Below, piece by piece: positions 32,818-41,863 of a DNA stretch of 64,000 nt (position 1 is the stretch's first letter; each line of letters opens with the position of its first letter). This DNA is from Nocardioides panzhihuensis. GTDB lineage: Bacteria > Actinomycetota > Actinomycetes > Propionibacteriales > Nocardioidaceae. Position numbers and translations under genes: made by a program. The stretch is taken from assembly GCF_013408335.1 (NCBI RefSeq), contig NZ_JACBZR010000001.1, forward strand, positions 5,853,501 through 5,917,500, written 5' to 3'. The notes beneath the pieces are model-generated. The model was not told the DNA's origin, made no database searches, and worked only from the letters and a program-made list of their open reading frames with translations.

Positions 32818-34435
32818 CCTCGACGATTCACAGCGCGGTGGCCTGATCGGCGTGTAGAAGCACCGAAGTGCCTTCTGAGCAGGAGAAACTTGGACTTGCG
32901 ACAGTTCAAGAACTCTTGATCGGAAGGCACTCGGTAGGTGAAGCATAGAGGATGGTCGACCGGTCTGGTGGTGACCGGCGATGGCTCGGGCGTGGCAGCC
33001 CACGCGGGCAGTGCCGCGGTACGCCTCCTGGCCGACAAGGTCGGCCTCACCGAGGACCTGTCCCGTGCGCTGACGCGGCGCTCGAAGACGCCACGGCATG
33101 ACCGCGGGGGCGTGTTGCGGGATGTCGCGGTGATGATCGCTGATGGTGGCGAGGCGATCTCGGACATCGACGTGCTGCGGCACCAGGGTGGTCCTCAGGG
33201 TGTCCTCGGCGCGGTGGCTTCGCCGGCGACGGTGTGGAGGATGCTCGATGAGGTGAGCCCGGGCCGGATGAAGAAGATCGCGACTGCTCGTGCTCGGACC
33301 AGGCGTCGGGTCTGGGCTGGTCTGCCGGGTGGTCTGCCTCGATCGCGGGTCGCTGGCAAGCAGCTCGATGCGGGTGTGGTAGTCCTCGATGTCGACGCCA
33401 CGATCGTGGTCGCTCACAGTGAGAAAGAGCAGGCAGCGCCCACGTTCAAGAAGACCTTCGGCTACCACCCGCTCGGGGTCTGGTGCGACAACACCGAAGA
33501 GTTCCTCACTGCCATGTTGCGCACCGGGAAGGCAGGGTCGAACACCGCAGCCGACCATGTCGCCGTGCTTGCCGACGCGATCGCGCAGGTCCCCGGGACC
33601 CATCGCAAGCACCTGCTGATCCGGTGTGACGGTGCGGGTGCCTCCCACGAACTGGTCGCCTGGCTCCAGGACCAGAACCAGGTCCGTGGCCGCCGGGTGG
33701 AGTACAGCGTCGGGTTCGCGATCACCGAGCACATCCGCACCGCGATCAACCTGGTCCCGAAGAAGGCCTGGGTCCCGGCCATCGACGCCGACGGCGAGGT
33801 TCGTGCCGGTGGCGACGTCACCGAGATCACCGGCCTGCTCGATCCCGATCTCCTCGCGAAGTGGCCGGCGGGGATGCGGGTCATCGTGCGTCGTGAGCGT
33901 CCCCACCCGGGTGCCCAGCTGTCGCTGTTTGAGGAAGCCGACGGCTGGCGCTACCAAGCCTTCGTCACCAACACCGACCGCGGCCAACTGGCGTTCCTCG
34001 AAGCCCGACACCGGGCTCACGCCCGGGTCGAGGACCGGATCCGGCATGCCAAGGACACCGGTCTGGGACGGTTCCCGTCGCGGGAGTTCGCGATCAACGC
34101 CGCCTGGCTCCTGGCGGTCCAGATCGCCGCGGACCTGATCGCCTGGCTGCGACTGATCGGGCTCAACCAGACCGGCCTGGCGTCCGCGGAACCGAAGGCG
34201 TTGCGTTACCGGCTGCTGCACGTGCCCGCCCGCCTGACTCGCTCCAGCAGACGACGACATCTGCGGATCCCCGCGACCTGGCCCTGGGTCGCCGACGTCG
34301 TCAAGGTCTTCGCCCGCATCGCCGCGATCCCACAACCAGCCTGACCACGAACCGTCCACCCCGAGACACCAAGGAACCCGGAGAACCGCAGCCCGGCAGC
34401 GCCAGCCGGCCGCTCATGCACCCCTGAAGTCGAGA
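32818..34435 (+). mobile_element. IS1380-family insertion sequence
   Basis: The element contains one intact transposase gene. The left end begins about 32818 with CCTCGACGATTCA directly after the acyltransferase stop. A matching right end could be TGAAGTCGAGA at 34425-34435 (inverse TCTCGACTTCA) or a weaker match, GAATCACGC, near 34453. The inverted repeats are imperfect and I could not fix the boundary or a target duplication. Internal arms AGTGCCTTC (about 32870) and GAAGGCACT (about 32922) precede the gene. Confidence 0.6.
32938..34344 (+). CDS. IS1380-family transposase
   Basis: 468 residues, GTG start, of full length for the family. The DDE catalytic core is recognisable: Asp in VVVLDVDATIVVAHSEKEQA, Asp in HLLIRCDGAGASHELVAWLQ, and the C-terminal Glu region TNTDRGQLAFLEARHRAHAR followed by VEDRIRHAKDTGLGRFPS. 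No frameshift or internal stop is seen, so the element may still be active. Its presence between the lipid operon and the Mce region marks an island edge. Confidence 0.92.
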   Translation: MKHRGWSTGLVVTGDGSGVAAHAGSAAVRLLADKVGLTEDLSRALTRRSKTPRHDRGGVLRDVAVMIADGGEAISDIDVLRHQGGPQGVLGAVASPATVWRMLDEVSPGRMKKIATARARTRRRVWAGLPGGLPRSRVAGKQLDAGVVVLDVDATIVVAHSEKEQAAPTFKKTFGYHPLGVWCDNTEEFLTAMLRTGKAGSNTAADHVAVLADAIAQVPGTHRKHLLIRCDGAGASHELVAWLQDQNQVRGRRVEYSVGFAITEHIRTAINLVPKKAWVPAIDADGEVRAGGDVTEITGLLDPDLLAKWPAGMRVIVRRERPHPGAQLSLFEEADGWRYQAFVTNTDRGQLAFLEARHRAHARVEDRIRHAKDTGLGRFPSREFAINAAWLLAVQIAADLIAWLRLIGLNQTGLASAEPKALRYRLLHVPARLTRSSRRRHLRIPATWPWVADVVKVFARIAAIPQPA

Positions 34436-34498
34436 CCGCCCACCCCATCGAGAATCACGCGGCCAGATCCACGGCGTCATCACCTCGATGAAAGACCG

Positions 34499-34594
34499 AG
34501 GGTAGTAGGCCCGACTGGTTGGGTCCTCCAGGGCGTCGAACGCGGGGAGGAAGAACACGCGTTTGAGCTGCAGCCGGACCTCGGGCCGGTACAT
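34499..34594 (-). pseudogene. IS110-family transposase remnant
   Basis: About 32 codons on the minus strand (MYRPEVRLQLKRVFFLPAFD then ALEDPTSRAYY) match the C-terminal helix-hairpin region of IS110-type transposases, where the family reads like KRxFFLxAFxALxDPxSRxYYDRKR. Homology stops at SRAYY and the rest of the gene is absent. It is a fragment left by later insertions. Confidence 0.5.
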
Positions 34595-34635
34595 CAGGCC
34601 CTTCGGGACTGCTGCACGTAATGGTGACAGTTGGG

Positions 34636-34735
34636 TTAGGACGCCCGGGTGACGGTTGTGGTCATGATGGTCTCGCAGTCGATCAGGGTCAATTGGGCGA
34701 GTCGTGATTGGCGTCGTCGGCGGTGGTCTTCGGAT
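34636..34735 (-). pseudogene. IS3-family transposase C-terminal remnant
   Basis: The minus strand from 34735 reads EDHRRRRQSRLAQLTLIDCE then TIMTTTVTRAS and a stop, which resembles the C-terminal end of IS3-type OrfB integrases (RRRHSxLGxLTPxEYE pattern). Upstream sequence belongs to another gene, so only about 32 codons survive. The bases that follow (AACTGTCACC, then GCAGCAGTCC) look like an IS3 terminus. Confidence 0.42.
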
Positions 34736-34744
34736 CGCGGCGGC

Positions 34745-35986
34745 TCAGGCCGGGCTGCCAGGTGAATGAAACAGCTCCCGGTGCTGGATCGCCAGCCGGA
34801 GCTCGTCCCCGGTCTTGGCTACCGGCCGGTCCAGTAGATCCTCCGCCCGGCCAAGCCGATACCGGATGGTGTTGCGGTGCACGCAGAGTTCCTCGGCTGT
34901 GTCCTCCACGCTTCCACCGTGTGACAGGAAGGCTAGAACCGTTTCGCGTATCCGTGCCGTCGGCTCATCGGATGAACCCAGCGGGCCCAGCACACGATCG
35001 ACGAACCGGTCGACCTCGGGACTGCAGCCGAGCAGCGCAAGGAGCTCGATCTGCTCGTAGCGCATGACAGCTGCTGATCCACCGCCCCTCGTGGCGGCCT
35101 CAAGGGTGCGTCGGGCATCATCGTGGCTGCTGACGAACCCCGCCTGGCCGGGGGCGGGTGTGCCGGCATACAGTGCTGCGCTGATGCTCACCAGGTCGGG
35201 GGCGAGGTTCTCGAGACCGCCTAGATCCGGCTGGTCACGCGTGCCGATCCAGGCCCACAGTTGACGGCCGCCGGGGTGGACTACAAGAGGACTACTCCCG
35301 CCGAGTAGGCTCGCTACCTCGTGGACGATACGTTCGAGCCCGTCGATGGCATAAGCGTCGGCGGTCTCCAGGATCAAGGCGGTGTGCCTCACCGACATCG
35401 GATAGCCGCCCAGAGCGGCCGAGGCGTGCCGGGGGTCGGTGGGCTCGTTAGCCAAGAGGGCCTTCACGACTTCGTACTGCCTCGCCGCCACGCCCTTGGT
35501 GCGGCGGGAACTCTCGGCATGGAAGATCTCGGTGGAGTCTGTGATCGCTCCGTCGATCCATGAGCTCGCGCGGCCCCAGAAGAAAATGAGCAGCGCAGCA
35601 TGGTCGATCTGGTCGGTCGGCAGTGCGTTGACGACGCCGGTGACGTAGTGCCATGACTCCTGCTGAGCCACTCTGTACATCTTGATCAGAAGCTCCAGCG
35701 GCAGTTGACGGCCGGCGACCTCACGAGCCAATTGACTGCCCGCTTTAGGCAGGTGGGCGTGGAAATCGGGTTGGCCGAAGGCCGCTAGGAAAGCAAGCCA
35801 GTGCTCCCTGACGGCGTCCTCCAGGAGCGCGAAAAAATCCGGCGCCGAGGCGAGTTCGGGCAACTCGCGCCGGATCGCGCTGCTGGTCCGGGTGACCCAC
35901 CGTTCGACCATCTCCGGGCGCAATTCGTCGGCGACGAACCGGGGGAGCCAGGTGGCGAACTCGGCGGGAAGAGCATCGATGGACAA
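34745..35986 (-). CDS. PucR/CdaR-family transcriptional regulator
   Basis: About 413 residues from a TTG at 35986 with a strong GGGAGGGA 6 bp upstream; an in-frame GTG at 36052 would add 22 residues. The N-terminal RsbRD-like region (about 20-150) and the C-terminal PucR HTH_30 (SVEDTAEELCVHRNTIRYRL, then GRAEDLLDRPVAKTGDELRL) are clear. PucR-type proteins act as ligand-responsive activators. It is divergent from the GMC oxidase-Mce operon and is its likely regulator. The imperfect palindrome at 36003-36036 lies in between. Confidence 0.85.
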   Translation of the reverse strand: MSIDALPAEFATWLPRFVADELRPEMVERWVTRTSSAIRRELPELASAPDFFALLEDAVREHWLAFLAAFGQPDFHAHLPKAGSQLAREVAGRQLPLELLIKMYRVAQQESWHYVTGVVNALPTDQIDHAALLIFFWGRASSWIDGAITDSTEIFHAESSRRTKGVAARQYEVVKALLANEPTDPRHASAALGGYPMSVRHTALILETADAYAIDGLERIVHEVASLLGGSSPLVVHPGGRQLWAWIGTRDQPDLGGLENLAPDLVSISAALYAGTPAPGQAGFVSSHDDARRTLEAATRGGGSAAVMRYEQIELLALLGCSPEVDRFVDRVLGPLGSSDEPTARIRETVLAFLSHGGSVEDTAEELCVHRNTIRYRLGRAEDLLDRPVAKTGDELRLAIQHRELFHSPGSPA

Positions 35987-36002
35987 CTGAAATCCCTCCC
36001 GG

Positions 36003-36036
36003 ATTGGGTAGCGCTGGCTTGCCAGGCTAGCCCAAT
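36003..36036. promoter_or_regulatory. imperfect 34-bp palindrome upstream of the PucR gene
   Basis: The arms ATTGGGTAGCGCTGGC and GCCAGGCTAGCCCAAT around a TT centre match at 11 of 16 positions (six outer and five inner bases paired). The site lies 17 bp upstream of the TTG start and on the operon side of the divergent gap. It could be a regulator site for both directions. If the GTG at 36052 is the start, it would lie within the coding region. Confidence 0.4.
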
Positions 36037-36206
36037 TTGTGACCCCGGCCACGTCGTGATCGCGTCAGTGCTGCGGCACGGCCTAGTTTGCGGAAAGGCG
36101 TGGAGCGGTTGTCGTGTTGCACAGTCCGGGCGCCCATATTTGGTGCTGCCTACAAGAGGTCTCCGCGAGCCCGGTGATGAACTTCGCAAGCCCAGTCATG
36201 TGACGG

Positions 36207-37997
36207 GTGACACGTTTCCAAAGGACTGAAAGTGATGTTCCGGTGAACGCATCGAGCCCTGAACAGGTCTACGACGTCGTCGTGGTCGGCTCCGGCTTCG
36301 GCGGCTCGGTCGCCGCTCTGCGACTGGTCGAGAAGGGCTACCGGGTGCTGGTGCTCGAGGCCGGTCGCCGGTTCCGCGACGAGGACTTCGCGGCGACCTC
36401 CTGGGATGCCCGGAGGTTCCTGTTCGCGCCTCGGATCGGCTGCTTCGGGATCCAGCGCATCCGGCTCCTCCGCGACGTGGTCGTGCTGGCCGGCGCCGGC
36501 GTGGGCGGTGGGTCGCTGGTGTACGCGAACACGCTCTACGAGCCGCGCTCGGACGCGTTCTACCGCGACGCTCAGTGGTCCCACATCACCGACTGGCGCG
36601 ACGAGCTGGCTCCCTACTACGACCAGGCAAAACGCATGCTCGGGGTCCGGCCCAACCCGACGACCACCCGGCCCGACGAGATCATGGGCGAGGTCGCCGC
36701 CGAGCTCGGCGTGGCCGACACCTACGGTCCCGCGCCGGTCGGGGTCTTCTTCGGTCGCGGTGACACGTTGGAGCCGGGCGTAACGGTCGCCGACCCGTAC
36801 TTCGGCGGGATCGGCCCCGACCGCACCGGTTGTCTGGAGTGCGGCGAGTGCATGACCGGATGTCGGCACAACGCGAAGAACACGCTGCTGAAGAACTACC
36901 TCCATCTCGCCGAGCGGGGTGGTGCCGAGGTGCGGGAGCTCACCACCGTCGACAGCATCACCCCGTACGACTGCGGCTACCGCATCGCGGTTCACGAGTC
37001 GGGCGGCTCGCGCCGCCGCACCGCGCACACGATCACGGCCGACCAGGTCATCATCGCTGCCGGCACCTGGGGTACGCAGGAGCTGCTGCACACCATGAAG
37101 CAGCGCGGGCTCCTACCCGGCCTCTCGGACCGGCTCGGTGAGCTGACCCGCACGAACTCCGAAGCGCTGTGCACCGCGAGCATGCGGCCCGGAGCCCGGA
37201 TCGACGGCGACCTCAACCGCGGCGTCGCCATCACCAGCTCGATCCACCCCAACGACCACACCCACATCGAGCCGGTGCGCTACGGCGCCGGCTCCGGGTT
37301 CATGGGGTTGCTCACCACCGTCATGACCGACGGCGGCGGCCGGGTGCCCAGGGCGCTGAAGTGGATCGGCCAGATCCTGCGCCACCCCGTCCAGTTCCTC
37401 GGTCACTACCTGGGGATCCGCACCTGGGCGGAGCGTACGGTCATCGCCTTGGTCATGCAGACCAGCGACAACTCGATCACCGTCTTCGGCAAGAAGCGGC
37501 GCATCGGCCGCGGGGCGCTGCGGCTGTCCTCGAAGCAGGGCCACGGCGAGCCGAACCCGACCTGGATCCCGGTCGCCAACCAGGCGATCCGCAGCATCAG
37601 CGAGAAGATCGACGGCCGGCCGTTCTCGAGCATCGGCGAGATCTTCAACATCCCGATGACGGCCCACTTCCTTGGTGGCTGCGTCATCGGGGACAGCGCG
37701 GAGAGCGGCGTCGTCGACCCCTACCACCGCGTCCACGGCCACCCTGGGCTGCACATCACCGACGGCTCGACGATCTCCGCCAACCTCGGCGTGAACCCGA
37801 GCCTGACCGTCACCGCGCAGGCCGAGCGCGCCATGTCCTTGTGGCCGAACAAGGGCGAGACCGACCTGCGCCCGCCGCTCGGTGCCGCATACGAGCGGAT
37901 CGCGCCGGTCGGCCCGAAGCAGCCGATGGTGCCGGCCGAGGCGCCGGCCGCGTTGCGGCTTCCGGTGGTCGAGATCAACGGTCGGGCCGCTTCATGA
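36207..37997 (+). CDS. GMC-family FAD oxidoreductase, cholesterol oxidase (ChoD)-like
   Basis: 596 residues from the GTG at 36207; a GTG at 36243 (MNASSPEQVYD) is an alternative. The FAD motif VVVGSGFGGSVAALRLVEKG, the GMC loop AGAGVGGGSLVYANT and the C-terminal MTAHFLGGCVIGDS and NPSLTVTAQAERAM segments match cholesterol oxidase-like GMC proteins. A four-Cys motif, CLECGECMTGCRHNAKN (about 208-224), is characteristic of this subgroup. It probably oxidises a 3-hydroxysteroid or related alcohol in the cytosol. It overlaps the first YrbE gene by 4 bp, tying it to the importer. Confidence 0.88.
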   Translation: MTRFQRTESDVPVNASSPEQVYDVVVVGSGFGGSVAALRLVEKGYRVLVLEAGRRFRDEDFAATSWDARRFLFAPRIGCFGIQRIRLLRDVVVLAGAGVGGGSLVYANTLYEPRSDAFYRDAQWSHITDWRDELAPYYDQAKRMLGVRPNPTTTRPDEIMGEVAAELGVADTYGPAPVGVFFGRGDTLEPGVTVADPYFGGIGPDRTGCLECGECMTGCRHNAKNTLLKNYLHLAERGGAEVRELTTVDSITPYDCGYRIAVHESGGSRRRTAHTITADQVIIAAGTWGTQELLHTMKQRGLLPGLSDRLGELTRTNSEALCTASMRPGARIDGDLNRGVAITSSIHPNDHTHIEPVRYGAGSGFMGLLTTVMTDGGGRVPRALKWIGQILRHPVQFLGHYLGIRTWAERTVIALVMQTSDNSITVFGKKRRIGRGALRLSSKQGHGEPNPTWIPVANQAIRSISEKIDGRPFSSIGEIFNIPMTAHFLGGCVIGDSAESGVVDPYHRVHGHPGLHITDGSTISANLGVNPSLTVTAQAERAMSLWPNKGETDLRPPLGAAYERIAPVGPKQPMVPAEAPAALRLPVVEINGRAAS

Positions 37998-38848
37998 CGG
38001 CCACCCAGACAGACCGGATGGAGCCGTCCGGTCCCCGCGGCATGACGCCCGAGCGTCAGCGGATCGCCGCCGAGGCGCTCCAGTCGAACGCCCTCTTCAA
38101 GGCGCTGGCGTCCTTCGGCGACTTCTACGCTTTCGTCGTCTCGGTCTTCCGCAAGGGGTTCACGCACAGCTTCCAGTTCCGCGAGTTCGTCTCCCAGGCC
38201 TGGTTCATCACGACCGTCTCGTTCTGGCCCGCGCTCCTGGTCGCGATCCCGTTCTGCGTCGTCATCATCTTCCAGGTCAACCAGCTCCTGATCGAGATCG
38301 GCGCGGTCGACCTCGCCGGGGCCGGGGCCGCCGTCGCCGTCGTCCGCGAGATCGGTCCGATCGTCAGCGTCCTGGTCGTCGCCGGTGCCGGGGCGACCGC
38401 GATCTGCGCGGACCTGGGCTCCCGCAAGATCCGCGAGGAGATCGACGCGATGACCACGCTCGGGATCGACCCGATCCACCGGCTCGTCGTGCCGCGCGTG
38501 GCCGCCTCGACCCTGGTGGGCATCGCGCTCAACGGTCTGGTGACCGTCGTCGGCCTGGTCGGCGGCTACTTCTTCTCGGTGGTGCTGCAGGGCGCGACCC
38601 CAGGGCTCTACCTCAACGACCTCACCCTTCTCGTGGGCTTGTCAGACTTCATCGCAGCTGAGGCGAAAGCCGCGATCTTCGGACTGCTGGCCGGGTTGAC
38701 TGCCTGCTACCTGGGCCTCAACGCCAAGGGCGGCCCCAAGGGCGTCGGGGAAGCGGTGAACCAGACCGTCGTGTTCGCGTTCATGCTTCTGTTCGCCGCC
38801 AACAGCGTGATCAGCACCCTGTTCCTCCAGTTCAAGTTGGGAGCCTGA
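37994..38848 (+). CDS. yrbEA: Mce-associated ABC permease YrbE-A (MlaE family)
   Basis: 284 residues. MlaE/YrbE permease domain with five or six membrane helices. The conserved cytoplasmic loop REIGPIVSVLVVAGAGATAI, followed by EEIDAMTTLGIDPIHRLVVPR, is the ATPase-contact region. With the next gene it should form the heterodimeric membrane channel for the MceA-F assembly. The N-terminal about 40 residues are cytoplasmic and variable. It starts in an ATGA overlap with the oxidase. Confidence 0.93.
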   Translation: MTATQTDRMEPSGPRGMTPERQRIAAEALQSNALFKALASFGDFYAFVVSVFRKGFTHSFQFREFVSQAWFITTVSFWPALLVAIPFCVVIIFQVNQLLIEIGAVDLAGAGAAVAVVREIGPIVSVLVVAGAGATAICADLGSRKIREEIDAMTTLGIDPIHRLVVPRVAASTLVGIALNGLVTVVGLVGGYFFSVVLQGATPGLYLNDLTLLVGLSDFIAAEAKAAIFGLLAGLTACYLGLNAKGGPKGVGEAVNQTVVFAFMLLFAANSVISTLFLQFKLGA

Positions 38849-38849
38849 G

Positions 38850-39653
38850 ATGGCGGTCAACGCATCAGCACTCCGCGAGCTCGGCGAGCAGCTCGCCTTC
38901 CATGCACGCGCCTACTCCCACGTCCCTCATGCCTTCCACCGCTACCGCAAGGAAGTCGTCCGGCTCCTGGCCGAGGTCGCGATGGGAACCGGGGCCTTGG
39001 CACTGATCGGCGGGACCGTTCTCGTGATCGGGTTTCTCACCGCGGCGTCGGGCATCGAGGTCGGCCTGCAGGCGTACACCTCCTTCGACAACATCGGCGT
39101 CTCCGCGCTGTCGGGATTCTTCTCGGCGTACTTCAACACCCGCGAGGTGGCTCCGATCATCGCCGGGATCGCGCTCACCGCGACCGTCGGCGCGGGCTTC
39201 ACCGCCCAGATCGGCGCGATGCGGGTCTCAGAAGAGATCGATGCGCTCGAGGTGATGGCGGTGCCGCCGGTGCCCTACCTGGTCACCACCCGGATCATGG
39301 CCGGGCTCATCGCGGTCATCCCGCTGTACGCCATCGCGGTGATGATGTGCTGGCTGGCGACCCGGCTCGTGGTGACCGTCGGCTACGACGAGGCACCGGG
39401 TACCTACCAGCACTACTTCGACACCTTCCTGATCCCCGGCGACCTGTTCCTGTCCATGCTGAAGGTCACGATCATGGCGCTGGTCGTGGTCTCGGTGTGC
39501 TGCTACCACGGATTCAAGGCCGCGGGCGGGCCCGCCGGCGTCGGCCGTGCCGTCGGCCGCGCCGTGCGGTCGGCCCTCATCGCCATCATGTTCGTCGACC
39601 TGATCTTCGGCATCGCCATCTGGGGCGGTCCGTCGGTCCACATCGCGGGGTGA
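38850..39653 (+). CDS. yrbEB: Mce-associated ABC permease YrbE-B (MlaE family)
   Basis: 267 residues, second MlaE-type permease. The conserved core TREVAPIIAGIALTATVGAG then RVSEEIDALEVMAVPPVPYL is intact. It pairs with YrbE-A. It starts one base after the previous stop and is followed 7 bp later by mceA. Length is typical for YrbE proteins. Confidence 0.93.
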   Translation: MAVNASALRELGEQLAFHARAYSHVPHAFHRYRKEVVRLLAEVAMGTGALALIGGTVLVIGFLTAASGIEVGLQAYTSFDNIGVSALSGFFSAYFNTREVAPIIAGIALTATVGAGFTAQIGAMRVSEEIDALEVMAVPPVPYLVTTRIMAGLIAVIPLYAIAVMMCWLATRLVVTVGYDEAPGTYQHYFDTFLIPGDLFLSMLKVTIMALVVVSVCCYHGFKAAGGPAGVGRAVGRAVRSALIAIMFVDLIFGIAIWGGPSVHIAG

Positions 39654-39659
39654 TCGGGC

Positions 39660-40835
39660 ATGGTTGATCGTCACGTCACGTACGGCCTCACCTTCATCGC
39701 GCTGATCCTCGCGCTGATCGTCGGCACCGTCGCCAGCTATAAGGGCGTCTTCCGCTCCACCGTCCCGCTCACCGTCTCCTCCGACCGGGCCGGTCTGACT
39801 TTGGCCCCGGGGGCAGCGGTCAAACTCCGAGGTGTGGTGATCGGCCGGGTCGGTTCGGTCGACCATGACGCCGGCGACGGGGTCTCGATCCAGCTCGAAA
39901 TCGACCAGGACGAGCTCAATCAGATCTCCAGCGACACCACCGCCGAGATCGTCCCGCCGACAGCGTTCGGAGCAAAGTACATCCAGCTCAACCCCGGTGA
40001 GCCGGGCGCCGAGCGGATCCAGGCCGGGTCCACGATCGACGCCGACCGGGTCACGGTCGAGGTCGACGAGGCGTTCGAGAACCTCACTCAGGTACTGGAC
40101 ACGGCCAAGCCTGCCGAGGTCGCGGCCGCGCTCACCGCCGTCTCGCAGGCGGTCGACCAGCGCGGCGAGGACATCGGGCTCCTGATCACCCAGACCAACG
40201 GCTACCTCACCTCGTTCAACCCCTATCTGAGCACCCTCACCAGCGACATCAGGTCGGGCGCGAGCGTCGCTCAGACCTACGACACCGCGCGGCCCGACCT
40301 GGTGGCCCTGGCCGACAAGGCTGCGGTGACCAGCAGGACCCTGACCACCCAGCAGAAGTCGCTGCACGCCTTCGAGGTCAGCCTGTACTCCTTCGACAAC
40401 AGCGCGAGCCAGCTGCTGGACAGCTCGGGTAGGCGGCTGACCACCACGTTGAAGCTGACCGCCCCGGTCGCTGACGTAGTCGAGCGCTACTCGCCGGAGC
40501 TCCCGTGCACGATCCTCGGCCTCGCCTCGGCCAACAAGCTCGCCGAGGCCGCCGTCGGCGGCACACATCCGGGAATCACCACGATCACCCGCATCGTCCC
40601 GGGTCGCGATCCATACACGTACGAGCGCAACCTGCCGAAGATCGGCGACACCAGGTCTCCCGAGTGCTACGGGCTTCCGTACGTCACCGAGGAGGAGGCA
40701 CAGGCTGCGGTGCCGACCTTCGCAACCGGCGCCAACCCCTACGCGGGCAAGCAGCCCACGGTCCAGGAGAACACGCTCACCACGCTGCTCGGCCTGCTGG
40801 CCGGTGGCGCCAACGCCGCAGGAGGTAAACAGTGA
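39660..40835 (+). CDS. mceA: Mce family protein MceA
   Basis: 391 residues. One N-terminal membrane helix (TYGLTFIALILALIVGTVAS) is followed by the MCE domain (about 40-115; TLAPGAAVKLRGVVIGRVGS). Then comes a long helical region and a C-terminal Mce_C part with two Cys (ELPCTILGL and SPECYGLPYV). It forms part of the hexameric tunnel that carries lipid from the outer envelope to the YrbE permease. The MCE-domain loop has the GVxIGRV element common to the six proteins. It overlaps mceB by 4 bp. Confidence 0.93.
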   Translation: MVDRHVTYGLTFIALILALIVGTVASYKGVFRSTVPLTVSSDRAGLTLAPGAAVKLRGVVIGRVGSVDHDAGDGVSIQLEIDQDELNQISSDTTAEIVPPTAFGAKYIQLNPGEPGAERIQAGSTIDADRVTVEVDEAFENLTQVLDTAKPAEVAAALTAVSQAVDQRGEDIGLLITQTNGYLTSFNPYLSTLTSDIRSGASVAQTYDTARPDLVALADKAAVTSRTLTTQQKSLHAFEVSLYSFDNSASQLLDSSGRRLTTTLKLTAPVADVVERYSPELPCTILGLASANKLAEAAVGGTHPGITTITRIVPGRDPYTYERNLPKIGDTRSPECYGLPYVTEEEAQAAVPTFATGANPYAGKQPTVQENTLTTLLGLLAGGANAAGGKQ

Positions 40836-41863
40836 CCAGCAACAGTAAACTTCGGCGCCGGGAGCGTTCCGACCTGATCAAGTTCGGAATCTTCTTGGTG
40901 GTCGCGGCGCTTTTCACCTACTGGGTCGGTGTGGTGACGGCCGCGCATCGCCCCGGCGACCGGGTTACGTACGATGCCGTCTTCGCCAACGTGTCGGGTC
41001 TCCAAAAGGGCGACTCGGTCCGGATCGCCGGCGTGGACGTCGGCAAGGTCACGGCCCTGGCAGTCCAGCGCGACGCGACCGTGCGCGTCTCCTTTGACGT
41101 CCCGCGGGACCAGAAGCTCAACGCCTCGACCGAGGCCACGGTGCAGTACCGGAACCTCATCGGCGACCGGATCGTCCAACTCAGCCGGCCCGACCCGGAC
41201 GCCAGACCGATCAAGGCCGGCGACACCATCCCAATATCCCAGACCAGGCCGGCCCTCGACCTCGACCTGCTGCTCAACGGGTTCAAGCCGCTCTTCGCGG
41301 GCCTTGCCCCGGCGCAGATCAACGCCTTCTCCGGTGACCTGATCAAGATCCTCCAAGGGCAGAGCTCCGCCATCTCCACGCTGGTGCAGCGGGCGGCCTC
41401 GCTCACCACGACGCTCGGGAACCGCCAGGAGCTGATCGGGGAGGTGATCCGCAACCTCAACACTGTCGTCGGCACCCTCGATGACAAGCGCGAGACCATC
41501 CAGGCGCTCATCGACCAGTTCAGCAAGCTTCTCGACGGTCTCGAGCAGCAGGACACCCAGATCCTCGATGCAGCGGCGCAGACCGACCGGTTCGCCCGTG
41601 ACGCGGCGTCACTGGTCGAGGCGGGCAGGGAAGACCTGGCGGCCGACCTTACTCAGCTCACCAAGACGGCGAACGGCATCAACCAGGAGCAGGCCACTCT
41701 TCAGCAGGTCCTGCAGAAGCTGCCGAACCACTACGCGGCGATCCAGAACACCGCCTCGTACGGCAACTACTTCAACTTCTTCCTGTGTGGGGTCCGGATC
41801 CAGACCGAGGCCACCATCACGACTCCCTGGATCATGTCCGACACGCAGAGGTGCAAACGATGA
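40832..41863 (+). CDS. mceB: Mce family protein MceB
   Basis: 343 residues: an N-terminal helix (LIKFGIFLVVAALFTYWVGV), the MCE domain (NVSGLQKGDSVRIAGVDVGK), then a long alpha-helical needle-like region rich in Leu/Gln heptads, ending in the family-typical short tail CGVRIQT-x5-TTPWIMSDTQRCKR. It is one of the six subunits of the tunnel. It overlaps both neighbours by 4 bp. Confidence 0.92.
   Translation: MTSNSKLRRRERSDLIKFGIFLVVAALFTYWVGVVTAAHRPGDRVTYDAVFANVSGLQKGDSVRIAGVDVGKVTALAVQRDATVRVSFDVPRDQKLNASTEATVQYRNLIGDRIVQLSRPDPDARPIKAGDTIPISQTRPALDLDLLLNGFKPLFAGLAPAQINAFSGDLIKILQGQSSAISTLVQRAASLTTTLGNRQELIGEVIRNLNTVVGTLDDKRETIQALIDQFSKLLDGLEQQDTQILDAAAQTDRFARDAASLVEAGREDLAADLTQLTKTANGINQEQATLQQVLQKLPNHYAAIQNTASYGNYFNFFLCGVRIQTEATITTPWIMSDTQRCKR

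Noticed and set aside
32800..34359. 519-codon minus-strand open frame over the IS1380 transposase
   Set aside because: Antisense shadow of the transposase; the plus-strand protein has the DDE motifs.
32800..34500. Target-site duplication flanking the IS1380 copy
   Set aside because: No matching short direct repeat could be found at the uncertain ends.
34301..34594. 97-codon minus-strand frame as an intact gene
   Set aside because: Only its first 32 codons resemble a transposase; the rest overlaps the IS1380 end and the transposase gene. Kept as a remnant only.
39228..40568. 446-codon minus-strand open frame
   Set aside because: Opposite yrbE-B and mceA with Asp/Arg/Gly-rich shadow composition and no motif.
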